Shown: positions 1 through 11,679, counted from the first letter of the stretch. The stretch: DNA of 64,000 bases from Peromyscus leucopus (GCF_004664715.2 NC_051073.1:59747879-59811878), one strand, 5' to 3'. Made by a program: numbers and translations. The notes: generated by a model not told the origin, from the letters alone.

Positions 1-2297
1 ACCTTTCTTATACTACCTCCCAGGACTACAGTAGGCTGGACCCTCGCCCATCAATCATTAACCTGGAAAATGCCACCCAGGCTCGCCTACAGACCAACAC
101 AATGGAGGCCTGTTCTCAGCTAGCTTAGGTCAGGCTGACAGAGAAACTAACTAGCACAACAGGAGTGGTGACACACTTTAATCTCAGAATTAGGAGGCTG
201 AGGCAGGTCTACCTGTGAGGCCATACTGGTCTACATATGGAGTTCTAGGCCAGCCAAGGCTACACAGTGCCTCAAAATATAACAATTTTATTTCATTGAT
301 TGACTGATTGGAGGTATATATGTCATGGTCTGCATGTCGAAGACAGACTAAGTCTGTGAGAGCTGGCTCTTGCACAAAGTAAGTGCCAAGAACTGATCAT
401 AAGGCTTGGCAGCAAATGCCTTTACCTGTTCAGCCATCTTGCCAGCTCCAACTAAAGAGTACCAAGTAAAGTACAAAACAAAACAAAAACCACCACCACA
501 ACAAAAACACAACAAATTGCATTATCTAGTAATATCCTCCTGCCCATCTTCATAATTTTTGTACTGGGAAAAGAAACAGGAATTCTTCCCACTTGTATGA
601 GTGACTCATCAAAATAGTAATGTTTTGTTTTTCCTTCTTTCTTTTGGTTTTTTTGAGGCAAGATTTCTCTGGCTGTCCTTGAACCCTCCAACCAGGTGGC
701 CTCAAAACTCAGAGATCTGTAAAGGCGTGCACCACCACTGCCCAGCTTTTTTCCTCATTTTTCACATGGGAGGTATTCCAAGAAGCATGTTTTACATGTA
801 TATGGGTACACATAAGGGATGGGGACATATATGTGTCCAGTGAAGGTGGAGGTACAAAGCTGATGTTAGGAATATCCTTCATGATTCTTCCACATTATTC
901 AATCAAAGCAGGTGCCTCAAAGCAACACACAGAGCCTACTGATGTGGAAGTCTCACTAGCAAGCATGCCCAGGGGATGAACTCTGCCTTCTAAGGCTGAA
1001 ACAGCAGCTGGACCACCAGACTTATTTAGCACTTACTTGGTGCAGAACAAGGGCTTTAACCACTAAGCCATCTTTCTCACCCCAAATAGGACATAGAGTT
1101 TTGATAAGATAATGTCATCATTATTTCTATATGTAGTCACACTTCTCAAATACAAATTGTGTGAACTAAGAATGAAACACATCGAAGGACTCTATAGCTA
1201 TTATTTTCTTTTAATTACAGCAAGATTTAACATGTGATCCAGATTAAGTATAATGGATGAGATATAGACTACTGTGTCATAGTCACACCAGTTATTCATG
1301 CACTCCCCTATCATTTTATTCTCTCAAGTTGTATATGGAAAAATGAGATAACTGATGTAGCTGAAACTTGTGTTTGTGGAACTTGGTACTAGCCTTTATT
1401 TTCTTTCTACACTACTTTAAACTTAAAATACATAGATAAATCTCTAGAAATGAGAGAGAACACTTAAAATTATAACATCATGAGGCAAAGTGAAAAATCA
1501 CTGCTGATGACATGAAGATTAAGAAAATCAAAATCACTGGGTGGTGGTGGCACACACCTTTAATCCCAGCACTGGCAGAGCCTGGCAGATCTCTGCAAGT
1601 TCAAGGCCAGCCTGGTCTACAGAGCAAGATCCAGGACAGGCACCAAAGCTACACAAAGAAACCCTGTCTTGAAAAACCAAAAAGAAAATCAAAATCCATT
1701 CTTGATTATTTAAAAAAAAAAAAAAAAACTTCACAGCAAACCAAGGATAGAGGGAATTCGATAAAGAGCCTTAACAAGAACTATTCAGCTAACATCACAC
1801 TTAAGAACAAAGATAAAGATTAAGGAAGGGGTACTTTCTAACTATACTACTCTATTGCACGTTACAAGTAATTCCAAACAGTATTTTTTTAAAAGAAACA
1901 AAACATACATAGACAGGTATGGAAGCAAACTCTATTTCATTGTTTTGTGGGGGGGGGGGTGAAGGTGCGGGGGAGGTGGAGTTGACTACGACAAAAAACA
2001 AAAAACGAAGCTGGCCCAAACCAGCCTGGATAGTAAGTAAAAAGAGTCTATAAAAAGCTAATACACAAATTTAATCTTTATATTACAGTAATGACCATAA
2101 TATCACTATGGTAGCATTAGAAAGCAGTATAAATCTGTTGGGGTACACACTGAATCCCAAAACTCTAGAGGTAAAGAAAGGCAGCTCCTTGAGTTCTAGG
2201 CCAGCTTGATCTACAGAGCAAGTTCCAGGACAGCCAGGGTTACACAGAAAAACTGTCTTAAAAAAGTAAAGAAACAAGACAAAAAATTGAATATGAG

Positions 2298-2451
2298 AGG
2301 CTACACAGATGGCTCAGCAGTTAATGATGCTGCTCTTCCAGAGGACCCAAGTACTATTCCCAACACCCACATCAGGCAGCTCACAACTGCCTGTAACTCC
2401 AGCTCTTGGGAATACAAAGGCCTCTTCTGGCCTCCATCAACATGAGGCGCG

Positions 2452-2503
<52 letters not shown>

Positions 2504-2515
2504 TAAAAATAAATC
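2298..2515 (+). mobile_element. B2 SINE with (GC)n(CA)n tail
   Basis: The tRNA-like head 'cagatggctcagcagttaat' is followed by the B2 body and then, from about 2447, alternating GC passing into about 22 CA units, ending in an A-rich tail with AATAAA. Confidence 0.85.
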
Positions 2516-2567
2516 TTTTTTAAAAACTGAAAGGGAGAGAGGGAAGACAAGTTTTAAAAACTCAATG

Positions 2568-2795
2568 TAGCCCTGCAGAAATGGCTCCGCAGTTAAGAGC
2601 ACTTGCTACTCTTATAGAGGACCTGAGTTTATTTTGTATCACCCATGTCAGGCAGCTCATGACCACCTCTAACTCCAGTTCTCAGATCTGATTTGTCTAG
2701 CCTTCCAGGCACTTGCATTAACACACATAGCCACACTCTTACACATATGAATTAGAATATTTTTTAAAATAAAACTTAAAAGAATAAATGTACTT
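2568..2795 (+). mobile_element. B2/B3-type SINE
   Basis: The head 'aaatggctccgcagttaaga' and the body phrase 'ggcagctcatgaccacct' mark a diverged B2-related SINE, ending A-rich with AATAAA-like signals. Confidence 0.75.
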
Positions 2796-2885
2796 CTGAG
2801 TCTAATTAGAACACTGAAAACAATTTCCCAAAGGGTCAGACTTAATTGTTCATAGTCAAGAAGTTCAATTCTTTTTTTTTTTTTT

Positions 2886-3063
2886 AAAGATTTATTTATT
2901 TATTATGCATAGTGTTCTGTCTGCACATATGCCTATAGGCCAGAAGAGGGCACCAGATCTCATTACAGATGGTTGTGAGCCACCATGTGGTTGCTGGGAA
3001 TTGAACTCAGGACCTCTGGAAGAACAGCCAGTGCTCTTAACCTCTGAGTCATCTCTCCAGCCC
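2886..3063 (-). mobile_element. B2 SINE
   Basis: Reverse-strand B2. It starts with the tail complement 'agatttatttatttattatg' and ends with the head complement 'gagtcatctctccagcccc'. Confidence 0.9.
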
Positions 3064-3125
3064 CAAGAAGAAGTTCAATTCTTAATGAATAAGATTATCA
3101 ATCTTTTTTTTTTAAGGTTATATAT

Positions 3126-3163
3126 TGGGGGCGGAAGTGCTGGGGCGGGGGGGGGGGGGGGAG
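3126..3163 (+). repeat. G-rich tract beside KPNA1 exon 12
   Basis: Runs of G (GGGGGCGG, GGGGCGGGG and an uninterrupted G run), about 50 bases past the exon 12 donor. On the transcribed RNA the tract is C-rich. Confidence 0.7.
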
Positions 3164-3214
3164 GTTAAACCTGTTTTCCTTTAATTTGCAAGACACTTCC
3201 TGGGTAACACTTAC

Positions 3215-3342
3215 TTGATCTGCTCAGCTGACCCTCCAGAAGTTGCATTTGTGATGGCCCAAGCAGCTTCTTTCCTTGTCCGGAACTCAGCAGTTTGCAA
3301 TATACTAATGAGAGCTGGGAACATGTTAGCATCTATCACAGT
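3215..3342 (-). CDS. KPNA1: KPNA1 coding exon 12 (ARM repeat 8 region)
   Basis: 128 bases encoding residues 375-416 plus two bases of Lys417. The acceptor reads tttcag|ACTGTGATAG and the donor ATCAA|GTAAGT. The start [15 protein letters not shown] and the end [10 protein letters not shown] are typical importin alpha sequence. The ARM helix-3 motif is E-A-A-W402-A-I-T-N406; this Trp/Asn pair belongs to the minor NLS-binding groove in the family. It is the last KPNA1 exon in the window; about 120 residues remain outside. It acts in the nuclear import adaptor, binding cargo in the cytoplasm and releasing it in the nucleus. No stop or frameshift. Confidence 0.96.
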
Positions 3343-4694
3343 CTGAAATTGAAGACAAAGTTGAAAGGACAAGGAAGTTACACTCTTTTAAAACTATTAC
3401 TGACAGTCATTATAACTTGCTTTGTTTCAGTTGGTTTTTGAGACCAGGTCTCACTAATTAGCTGTGATTAGCCTGGAACTTGCTATGTAGACCAGGCTGG
3501 CCCCCAGAGTTCCATTTGTCTCTGTCTCCCAAATGCTGGGATTAAAAACATAACTTTTGAACTAACTTGACAAATGATGTTTGTTTTCCCTATTACCATT
3601 TTTTTATTTTATTCATTATTATTGTGTATGTGTGAATGCATAGGCACAGCATTGATTTTCTCCTTCTACCATGGGTTCTGAGGATCAAATCCAGGTCTTT
3701 TGGTTCGCTCTGCAATGTTCTCACCTGCTGAGCCATCCCTCAAACCCTGTCATCTCCTCAAGAGGCTTATACTTAGCACCAAGGATGGTACTCTTATGAT
3801 GTCTGCGGTCTTAAGTCTCATCAGGGCAGAAGAGATGTTTAGTGGAGAAAAGCTCTTGCCACACAAGACAGACAAAGAGTTATAATTCCTATAAGCCACT
3901 GGAAATGTCAGACATGGTGGCAAGCTCAAAATCAAAGTCACAGCATGGGCCTACTTGAATATGACACAAACAGACATACAATAAATAAATAAAGGTGAAA
4001 TATACTGGATGCCCTGGGCCAGGAAATGATGCATGCTTTTAATCACAATACTCGAGAGGGAGAGTCAGACAGAGCTCTGCGCATGTGATGCTAACCTAAT
4101 CTACATGGTGAGCTTCAGTTCAGCCAGGCTACACACTAAGACCCTGTCTCAAAAACCCCAATGTTTTAATGGCATACTTTTACATTTCACTTACATATTA
4201 TCACTAGCCTTTCTCATATACTTTCATGCTTAAAACTGGCCCAGAAACTTAACATACGTTAGTATAATTTCCTCTATCAAAAAAAAAAAAAATGAGTAAT
4301 TCTGCAAAAGGTTATATTTAAAGAAAAGAGACCCTCCCTGGTGGTATACATATTTAATCCTGGCACTCGGGAGGTAAAAAAGACCGATCTCTGTAAGTTC
4401 TAAGGACAGCCTGGTCTAAACAGTAAGTTCCAGGCCAGCTGGGGTTACAAAATGAGACCCAGTCTCAAACAACAAAAGGCCTTCAACAGTCGATGAAAAA
4501 CTTATACAATCTAACACATGATTTCACTGGAAAATACAGAAGTAAAGCCAACCTATTTAGCATACAGTCCATTCAAACATTTTGAAAACCCAGAGACTTT
4601 TTTTAGATTTTTGACAAAAATCACCAAACTTTAAAGGTAAAGAGAAAAAAATGCATGGTCTATGCATCAAAAAACTAACATTACAAGAAAGAAA

Positions 4695-4790
4695 ATTGGG
4701 GTTGGGGATTTAGCTCAGTGGGAGAGCGCTTGCCTAGCAAGCACAAGGCCCTGGGTTCAGTCCCCAGCTCCAAAAAGAAAGAAAAAGAAA
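4695..4790 (+). mobile_element. ID SINE (BC1-related)
   Basis: A well-preserved ID element: 'ggggatttagctcagtggga', 'gcgcttgcctagcaagcaca' and 'ggttcagtccccagctcc', followed by an A-rich tail. It is derived from BC1/tRNA-Ala and keeps A- and B-box-like segments, but it is a SINE copy, not a tRNA gene. Confidence 0.92.
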
Positions 4791-4860
4791 CAAAGGAAAT
4801 TGAGACTGAAAGAGTGGAAGTTAATAGTTTTACAAGAACGAGGAAAACTGTATTTTAAAG

Positions 4861-5026
4861 TCTTTTTTTTTTTTTTTTTTTTTTTTTTTTCGAGACAGGT
4901 TTCTCTGTGTAGCTTTGCGCCTTTCTGAGCTCACTTGGTAGCCAGCTGGCCTCGAACTCACAGAGATCCGCCTGGCTCTGCCTCCGAGTGCTGGATTAAA
5001 GGCGTGCGCCACCAACGCCCGGCTTG
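4861..5026 (-). mobile_element. B1 SINE with long poly(T) end
   Basis: Reverse-strand B1. A T run of about 30 (poly(A) of the element) is followed by 'cgagacaggtttctctgtgt', through 'attaaaggcgtgcgccacca' to the 'gcccggc' head complement. It is young-looking. It is flanked by near-identical direct repeats 'gtattttaaagtctt' (about 4849-4863 and 5025-5039), a target-site duplication. Confidence 0.92.
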
Positions 5027-5079
5027 TATTTTAAAGTCTTAAACCAAAACAACTTCACTCATCATTAAAAGGGTAGATA

Positions 5080-5255
5080 AGGGGCCGGAGAGATGGCTCA
5101 GCTGTTGACTGCTCTTTCAGAGGATCTAGGTTCTCTTCCCAGCACACACAGATGGCTCACAACTGCCTTTAACTCCAGTTCAGGAGATCCAAGGGCAACA
5201 CATGCACAGGACATACATACAGTTAAACAGACACACACACATAAATAAAATCTGT
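5080..5255 (+). mobile_element. B2 SINE
   Basis: Head 'ggccggagagatggctcagc', body 'agatggctcacaactgcctt', ending in a CA-containing, AATAAA-bearing tail. Confidence 0.88.
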
Positions 5256-5306
5256 TGAAAATGTAGCTCACATACAGGGATAAAAAAGCAGGTACTATGG
5301 CATTAC

Positions 5307-5432
5307 CTGGATCTGTGCCCTATTTCCAGCTGTAATATTAGATATTGTCCAACATGCTTCCTTTTTGATAGATTCCTTTGGGCTACTCAGCAAATGTAAT
5401 AAACTCTGAAGAGCTGAGCAATTCAAAATTAC
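5307..5432 (-). CDS. KPNA1: KPNA1 coding exon 11 (ARM repeat 7 region)
   Basis: 126 bases, phase 0 at both ends, encoding residues 333-374. The acceptor is tttcag|GTAATTTTG and the donor ATCCAG|GTAATG. The exon begins [17 protein letters not shown] and ends [11 protein letters not shown]. The ARM motif E-A-C-W360-T-I-S-N364 supplies a Trp/Asn pair of the minor NLS-binding groove. Because its length is a multiple of three, skipping it would keep the frame while removing one ARM unit. Inverted B1 copies lie on either side (4861-5026 and 6028-6180). Confidence 0.96.
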
Positions 5433-6027
5433 CTGAAAGGGGGGGAAAAAGGTTTTTAAGTTTTATTTATGGCATAGTTCCAAATATCATTTTGTTTTGG
5501 ATTATTGTTGGTTTTTGTTTGTTAAGGCAAGGTCTTATGTAGCATAGGCTGGCCTCAATGCATACTAGATGATGAGCTTGAAATCCTGGATCTTCCTATG
5601 TCCACCTCCCAAGGGTTATAAGTAAATCTTTAATGCAACAAACATTTTTATCTCGTAAAACAAACACAGAAAAACCCTGTCTCAAAAAACAAAACAAACA
5701 AAAAGTTAAAATAAACTTATTTTACTACAAATGTAGGAGGACAAAAGAACTCTAGAATTAAAAAAATAACTTTATATACACCATGTTTTTAAATTGTATT
5801 TATTCATGGGAAGCACATATGTGTGTAGGCTTGAGCATGCTACAGTACACATGGAGGTTAGAGAAAAAATTTGCAGGAGCTGGTTCTCTCCTTCCATCAT
5901 GTGTCCTAGGAATCAGACTCAGGCCATCAGGCTTTGAGGCAAGTGCCATTACCATTTGAGCCAAAGTACTAGTTCATTAAAAAATATTTAATGCTAGTCT
6001 GAAATACATTAAAGAATATGAATCTGA

Positions 6028-6205
6028 GCCGGGCGGTGGTGGTGCACGCCTTTAATCCCAGCACTCGGGAGGCAGAGCCAGGTGGATCTCTGTGAGTTCG
6101 AGGCCATCCTGGGCTACCAAGTGAGTTCCAGGACAGGCACCAAAGCTACACAGAGAAACCCTGTATCGAAAAACAAAACAAAACAAAACCAAAAAAAAAA
6201 AAAAA
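6028..6205 (+). mobile_element. B1 SINE
   Basis: Near-consensus B1 from 'gccgggcggtggtggtgcac' to 'cacagagaaaccctgtatcg' and an A-rich tail. Confidence 0.92.
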
Positions 6206-6811
6206 GCTGTAATATGGGCTGCAGAGACGGTAGCTCAGTGGTTAAGAGTACTTGTTGCACCAAGCTTATATATGGTACACACATACACACACATACATAA
6301 AATAAAAAGAATACATCTTTAAAAAAGCAACTACAATTAGGGGCCAAGTATGGTGGCACACCCCTTTAATCCTAGCACTTAGGAGGCAAAAGCAGGTGGA
6401 TCTCTTCTGAGTTCAAAGCCAGCCTGGTCTATACAGAGACTTATAGGCTAGCCAAGGCAACATTCTAAGACACTATCTCCACCAAAAAGAATAAAAAGGG
6501 GAGGGAAACTCTGTTGCTAGGTCTCTGGTACTGACTAACACCATTCTAAGTCTTTGGAGGCTAGTTTCCTAGGACTCTAACTAAAATTATAAAGTTAAAA
6601 ACTATTAAAATGGTGGTGAGAGCTCAAGAATCCATCACTATACAACTGAATAGACTCTATTCCAGAAATAGAGGCAAGTATTTATGAAGAAATAAAATGA
6701 AAGGTAATCCTTTCTCCTCTAATTACTGGTAGTTTTGCTTAATAGTCAAGTAAAATAACCCAAATAGAAGAAACACACTCTTTAAAAAAAATAAAAATAA
6801 ACAAATAAAAA

Positions 6812-6965
6812 ATCTGGGTGGTGGTTCACCTTTAATCCCAGAACTCGGGAGGCAGAGCCAGGCAGATCTCTGTGAGTTCGAGGCCAGCCTGGGCTACAGA
6901 GCAAGATCCAGGACAGCCACCAAAACTATACAGAGAAACCCCTTCTCAAAAAACAAAACAAAACA
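6812..6965 (+). mobile_element. B1 SINE
   Basis: B1 from 'tgggtggtggttcaccttta' to 'cagagaaaccccttctcaaa' with an A-rich tail. Confidence 0.9.
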
Positions 6966-8240
6966 ACAACAAAAAGCACATGAAATAAAAATAAATTTTT
7001 AAAAAATACACAAAATAGATGTATAAAAAACTAGAAGAGTTCATCTTAATTGTGTAAGTTACAAAGAAAAAAATAAAAAGAAAATTCATCACAAGTAATG
7101 AAATAAATGAAAACTAAATCAAAACCATGTATTGCCTATTAAATGTAGCAACAAACAAAACTTATAGCTGAAAAAGTGTCTTTCATTTAAAAAAAGAAAA
7201 GAAGGGCAGAGATATACTTCCCACAGTTCTGGAGGCTGGAAAGTCCACAGTCAAAGTATAAGGGACCTTCTTACTACATCCTCCCGTGGCAGAAGGCTGA
7301 AGAACTAGTGGGGACAAACATTCTGTCCTTACATGACAGAAAAGCAGAAGAGTGCATGAACTTTCTAAAAACAATTTTGTCACAAATATTAAGTTTTTAT
7401 CTTATAAACTTTTATTATAAAAAACTGAAAATAAAATAAACATCATATACCAAAATTAACCCGATCTAATTCTATACATCTTAGTGTATAGAATTAGAAC
7501 AGCCATTCTGAAGCTGTGAAGCTTTGTGGTGGATTTTATACTTTCTCTATTGGTTATATTATTTGCTCATCCACCACCAAAAACCCATGTCAAAATTAGA
7601 ACTCGATAAACAAACAATTAGCTTTATAGCCTCTTTCATAATTAGTATTTGAAAAGCTAGATAACCCAGAAAAGGAATTTCTAAATGTATATCATTAACC
7701 AAAATTAAACGCTGAAGATATAAATAACAGACCCATTATGAGCAATCAGAATGAAAGTGTTACTAAAAGCATCTCTTCAAAGAAAAACACAGGACCAGAA
7801 AAATTCCTAGCTGATTGCTTTCAAACCTTGAAGGAAGGCCTCACACCAGTTCTTTACTTGTTCCATAAAACAAAAAAGAACACTACCAAATTCATTCTAT
7901 GAAGCCAGTATTATCCGGACATCAAAATCCAGGTAAAGACAGTACCAAAAACAAACACAGAACAAAAACAAAAACCCTATAGACCAATTTCCCTGATGAA
8001 CACTGAGGAAAAATTCTTAATTAAAATACTTGCAAACCAAATTTAAGAACACATTAATAAGATTATATATTATGACCAAGTGGGCTTTATCCCAGAAAGG
8101 CAAGGTTGATTAACATATATAAATCAATAAATGTAATATACCATGCAAGTGAACTCAATGACAGAAACCACATAATTATTTCAACTGACTTTGAAAAAGC
8201 ATTTGGCAAAGTTCAACATCCCTACATGATAAAAGTTCTT

Positions 8241-8393
8241 TTTTTTTTTAGATTTATTTATTATGTATACAGGAGAAGGTGCCAGATCTCATTACAGATG
8301 GTTGTGAGCCACCATGTGGGTGCTGGGAATTGAACTCAGGACCTCTGGAAGAGCAGTCGGTGCTCTTAACCTCTGAGCCATCTCTCCAGCCCC
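8241..8393 (-). mobile_element. B2 SINE inserted in L1, with 16-bp target duplication
   Basis: Reverse-strand B2 flanked by perfect direct repeats CATGATAAAAGTTCTT at 8225-8240 and 8394-8409. The host sequence is L1 ORF2, so the B2 landed after the L1. Confidence 0.95.
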
Positions 8394-8526
8394 CATGATA
8401 AAAGTTCTTAAGATTTTAGTAACAGATGGCATATACACCTCAAAATAATAAAGGCTATATATAATAAACCTATAGCCAACATTATATTAAATGGAGAGAG
8501 AGCATTTCTCAAAAATGAAGAATGAG

Positions 8527-8670
8527 CCCAGCAGTGGTGGTGCATGCCTTTAATCCCAGCATTCAGGAGGCAGAGCCAGGCGGATCTCTGTGAGTTTGAG
8601 GCCAGCCTGGTCTACAGAACAGGCACCAAAACTACATAGAGAAACCCTGGCTCAAAAACCAAAAAAATAA
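8527..8670 (+). mobile_element. B1 SINE inserted in L1
   Basis: B1 from 'gcccagcagtggtggtgcat' to 'gaaaccctggctcaaaaacc', followed by an (AAAAT)n tail to about 8690. It has the internally shortened 'ctacagaacaggcacc' form. Confidence 0.9.
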
Positions 8671-9169
8671 AATAAAATAAAATAAAATAAAGGAAGAAAA
8701 CTGAGACAATATGTACATCCTCCTCTTTCTTATTCCACAATAGTGCCCAAAGTCTTAGCTAAAACAAGAAAAAGACTTAAAAGGGATAAATACAGGAAGG
8801 GAAGAAATCAAATTATACCTATTGTAGACATGATTCTGGTTTGATTTTGTTCTTTTGTGTTTTCATCTTTATTTTGTTGTTTTGAGACAGGGTCTTACTG
8901 TGTAGCTCTAACTGGCCTTCATTTATACCAACATTCTACTCTGAGGTAGTAGGAAAGATATTCCATTCAAAATAACGCCCCCAAAATTAAGTATCTAAGA
9001 ATGGATTTAGCTAAAGAAGTGAAAAACCTCTACAATGAAAACTTTTAGACAATGAAAAAGAAAATTCCAGAAGATATGAGACAATAGAAACATATGCCAT
9101 GTTCCTGGATTGGCAGAATATTATGAAAATAGCTATACTGCCGAAATTAATTTGTAGTATTAACATAGT

Positions 9170-10645
9170 ATGCTGGAGGCTGTGGAAATATATAGCAGAT
9201 AGTAATTGAGAGTTCAGGTGTCAACTCATCAGATAAATATCCCTCTGATGGAGGAATCTTGTTAAGCAAGGCTTACAGGACCACAGACTCTGAAAACAAG
9301 TTCCTTTGTCTGTAATTTTTCTCATGTGCTACTACATTTCTTCCCTAAAAACAGCTACAGGTATTTTCCCCACTGCTTGTGTGTTTATCTGGTGAATATA
9401 TTTCATCTACTGAGCACACATATAGCTGTGGATGGTCAGGAAGATAATTTTCTTCTTAAGCTGTGTAATTTTGATGAATAGAAATAATACTAGGATATTT
9501 ATCATTACTCAGACTGACATAGGAAAATGACAATATTCTCAGCTACAAAGTCAGCTTTTTTTCAAATCCAAAATAAACTAGTTGTCCCTGGAGACAAACT
9601 GCACAAGGGCAAGTTGCCAGGTGTCTGTTTGCTGAACCAAAGGCAGGCTGATAACATCAAGACATAAAATCCCTGAAGCAATTGACTTTCTGCACATACT
9701 CCTAATCTCAAGGTTCAGCCAACTGTTTATTATTTAACTCCTGAATTTCAATGTCACTGCCTGGAAACCCTAACCACTCAGAGCTAAATGCCTGCTTTAC
9801 TCACCATGCCTGGTCAGTGCAACCTCCCTAGCCTGATAGAACATAGCACCTGGTACTATGTAACTCATAACTGTCCAGAGTTTGGTTGTTGAAGGAGGTG
9901 TGTGTAGAAAGAGCTATGTAGAGAGAGCTGCTGTGTAAAGAGTTGTGACCAGCTGTGTGTAGAAGGCCTGTGTGTGCAGACAGAGTTGTGTAGAAGATGA
10001 ATAGCTATGTAGAAAAGAACTTGTGTAGCTATATAAAAAGAGATGTAGAAGAGAGATTAACTGTGAAAAGAAAGATGTATATGCAGGGCAGATGTGTGTG
10101 TAGAGGAGAGTGAGTGAAGAGTGATTGAGTAAAGAGTGAGTGATAAAATAGTGTGTGAAGAAATGTAGCAGAGTAGAAAGAGATGTAGAGCTATGAAAAA
10201 AGAGAATAACTGTGTGTAGAGATGTATGGCTGTGCAGGAGAGAGATGTATGTACACATGTAAAGAGAGGTATGTAGCTGTATGTAAAGAATGTAGCCTGG
10301 CGGCGGTGGTGCACGCCTTTAACCCCAGCACTCGGGAGGCAGAGCCAGGCAGATCTCTGTGAGTTCGAGGCCAGCCTGGTCTACAGAGCGAGATCCTGGA
10401 CAGGCACCAAAACTACACAGAGAAACCCCGTCTTGAAAAAAACCTGTGTGGAGACAGATTTTCAGGGATAGATTTTTCAAGATAAAGTAAAAAAGAAATT
10501 ACCATCTGAGAGTGTGTGTAGATGTATTGTAATAGAAAAGAATAGCCCTTACTACATTCATGGGTTTTGTTTTTGTTTTTTTTTTCCCTTCATACCATGG
10601 AGGTGGTCCTGGAACAGGCTCTCCCAAAGGCCACCGATTGTAATA
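9170..10645 (+). mobile_element. LTR-like medium-reiterated element, copy A (family unassigned)
   Basis: A ~1.5 kb block that splits the L1. It shares a long colinear similarity with 33406-34930: 'ggctgtggaaatatatagca' versus 'ggctgtgggagtatacagca', then 'tcctgaatttcaatgtca', 'ataactgtccagagtttgg' and 'gtggagacagattttcagg'. The middle (about 9895-10290) is a quasi-repetitive purine-rich stretch built on 'gtgtagaaagagctatgtag'-like units. A B1 sits at 10296-10440. The structure suggests a long LTR, but I could not settle its ends or target duplication. Both strands have long spurious reading frames in the purine-rich part. Confidence 0.6.
10296..10445 (+). mobile_element. B1 SINE inside LTR-like copy A
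   Basis: Near-consensus B1, 'cctggcggcggtggtgcacg' to 'acagagaaaccccgtcttga'. It is absent from the matching place in copy B, so it is a later insertion. Confidence 0.92.
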
Positions 10646-11534
10646 TCTAACAATTTTTCCATGTAATTGTTCACAGCTTTAGAAAAAAACAATATAAGAG
10701 TTCATATGGAACCAAAAACAGACCATAGGTAGCCAAAGCAATCCTAAGGAGCAAGAAAGAACCCTGCTGGAAGTATTACAGTATCAGATCTCAAATTACA
10801 CCATACATCTACAGTAATAAAGACAGTCTGGTACAGAACGACCATGTGACACCTCTATTTCATCCTTGGGCATATACCCAGAGAACACCATACATACCCT
10901 AACATAGAGATATTTGCAGCCCCAAGTCTATCACTGTTTTATTCATTATAGCAAAAACCTAGTAGTCTATTAGATAAATGGATAATGAAAATTTTGTATA
11001 TAAAAGAAATGGAATACTATCCATCTGTCAAGAAAAATAAAATTATAAAATTTGCAAGGTAACAGATGGGCTTAGAATATATGATATTAAGCAAGGTCAC
11101 ACAATTTCAGAAAGGAAAAAAAATATTCTCTCTCATATGTGGGCTCTAGCCAATAATTTATGTATATATGTAAACAAATCTGCATGTGGGCATAGTATGA
11201 CATGTTGAAAAAAAGAACAAGAAAGGTTAATATTCGGGGATGAGGAAGGACTGAAGGAAAGTAATGGACCAACTTTCAAATTTACCATCTGACACAAATA
11301 ATTCTAGCTATCTACCCAGAAACAATTACAAAGCTTTGAGAGAATGATAAGTGAACAACGGGAGAGGAATACACACAACTGCACAGAAGTATACAAACTG
11401 CAAATAATAAACATGTTGGAAGTGTGTATGAGGATGGGGATGGGTAAGAATTCAATTAATTGTTAATACTGGCAACTCTAGATACTAGGGGGAAAAAAGA
11501 TCATCAAACTGCATAGAAATGTCAGAATATATTT

Positions 11535-11678
11535 TTCCCCCAAGACAGGGTCTCTCTGTAGCCAGGGCTGTCCTGGATCTCCCTCTGTAGACCAGACTGG
11601 CCTCAAACTCACACAGACCCACTGCCTATGCCTCCCGAGTGCTGGGATTAGAGGCATAAGCCACATCACCGCCCAAAA
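11535..11678 (-). mobile_element. B1 SINE
   Basis: Reverse B1: 'caagacagggtctctctgta' to 'gattagaggcataagccaca'. Confidence 0.85.
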
Positions 11679-11679
11679 T

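Larger units (their letters stand above)
1..3214 (-). other. KPNA1 intron 12 (partial), SINE-rich
   Basis: Intron downstream of exon 12, running off the left edge. Neither remaining coding exon is visible here. It holds an old B1 at about 150-275 (+), a B1 fragment at 640-748 (-), old tRNA-type SINE fragments at about 300-445 and 960-1080 (-), a B1 at 1538-1680 (+), a B1 3' fragment at 2170-2270 (+), and the B2 copies listed separately. Positions 1090-1510 look unique and AT-rich. Confidence 0.8.
3343..5306 (-). other. KPNA1 intron 11
   Basis: 1,964-base intron. Contents: a B1 (-) at about 3425-3545, an old B2/B4-type SINE (-) at 3600-3745, a diverged B1 (+) at 4005-4160, a B1 (+) at 4330-4475, then the ID, B1 and B2 copies listed separately. 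3750-4000 and 4480-4690 show nothing recognisable. Confidence 0.85.
7740..11440 (+). mobile_element. L1 LINE remnant (ORF2 reverse-transcriptase region to 3' end), with nested insertions
   Basis: Broken L1 in + orientation, antisense to KPNA1. Translated fragments match L1 ORF2: a segment at about 7970-8230 contains YRPISLMN-like, YDQVGFIPE and TDFEKAFGKVQHPY, and text at 8960-9165 matches the later 'LGIQLTKEVKDLYNENF'-type region. The L1 resumes at about 10650 ('ttcatatggaaccaaaaaca') and continues through 'gggcatatacccagagaaca' to 11280-11440. It is interrupted by a B2 (8241-8393), a B1 (8527-8670), a B1 fragment (about 8855-8945, -) and a ~1.5 kb LTR-like element (about 9170-10645). Stops and internal loss make it dead. 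Confidence 0.9.

Noticed and set aside
2301..2602. Cys/Val, His/Thr and Arg/Ala repeat proteins around a dinucleotide tract
   Set aside because: Translations of (CA)n/(GC)n in a B2 tail; the same applies at 26549, 57375, 58585 and 61978.
1..3214. Search for the remaining KPNA1 exons
   Set aside because: No match to the expected residues after Lys417 on the minus strand; the next exon must lie outside the window.
4695..4775. Possible tRNA gene
   Set aside because: The sequence is an ID SINE with an A-rich tail; it does not complete a functional cloverleaf and has many relatives in the window.
9914..10314. Overlapping 85-114 residue open frames on the minus strand, rich in Leu, Ser, Thr and His
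   Set aside because: They are the reverse reading of the purine-rich core of an LTR-like repeat; low complexity, no domain, and parallel frames are equally open.
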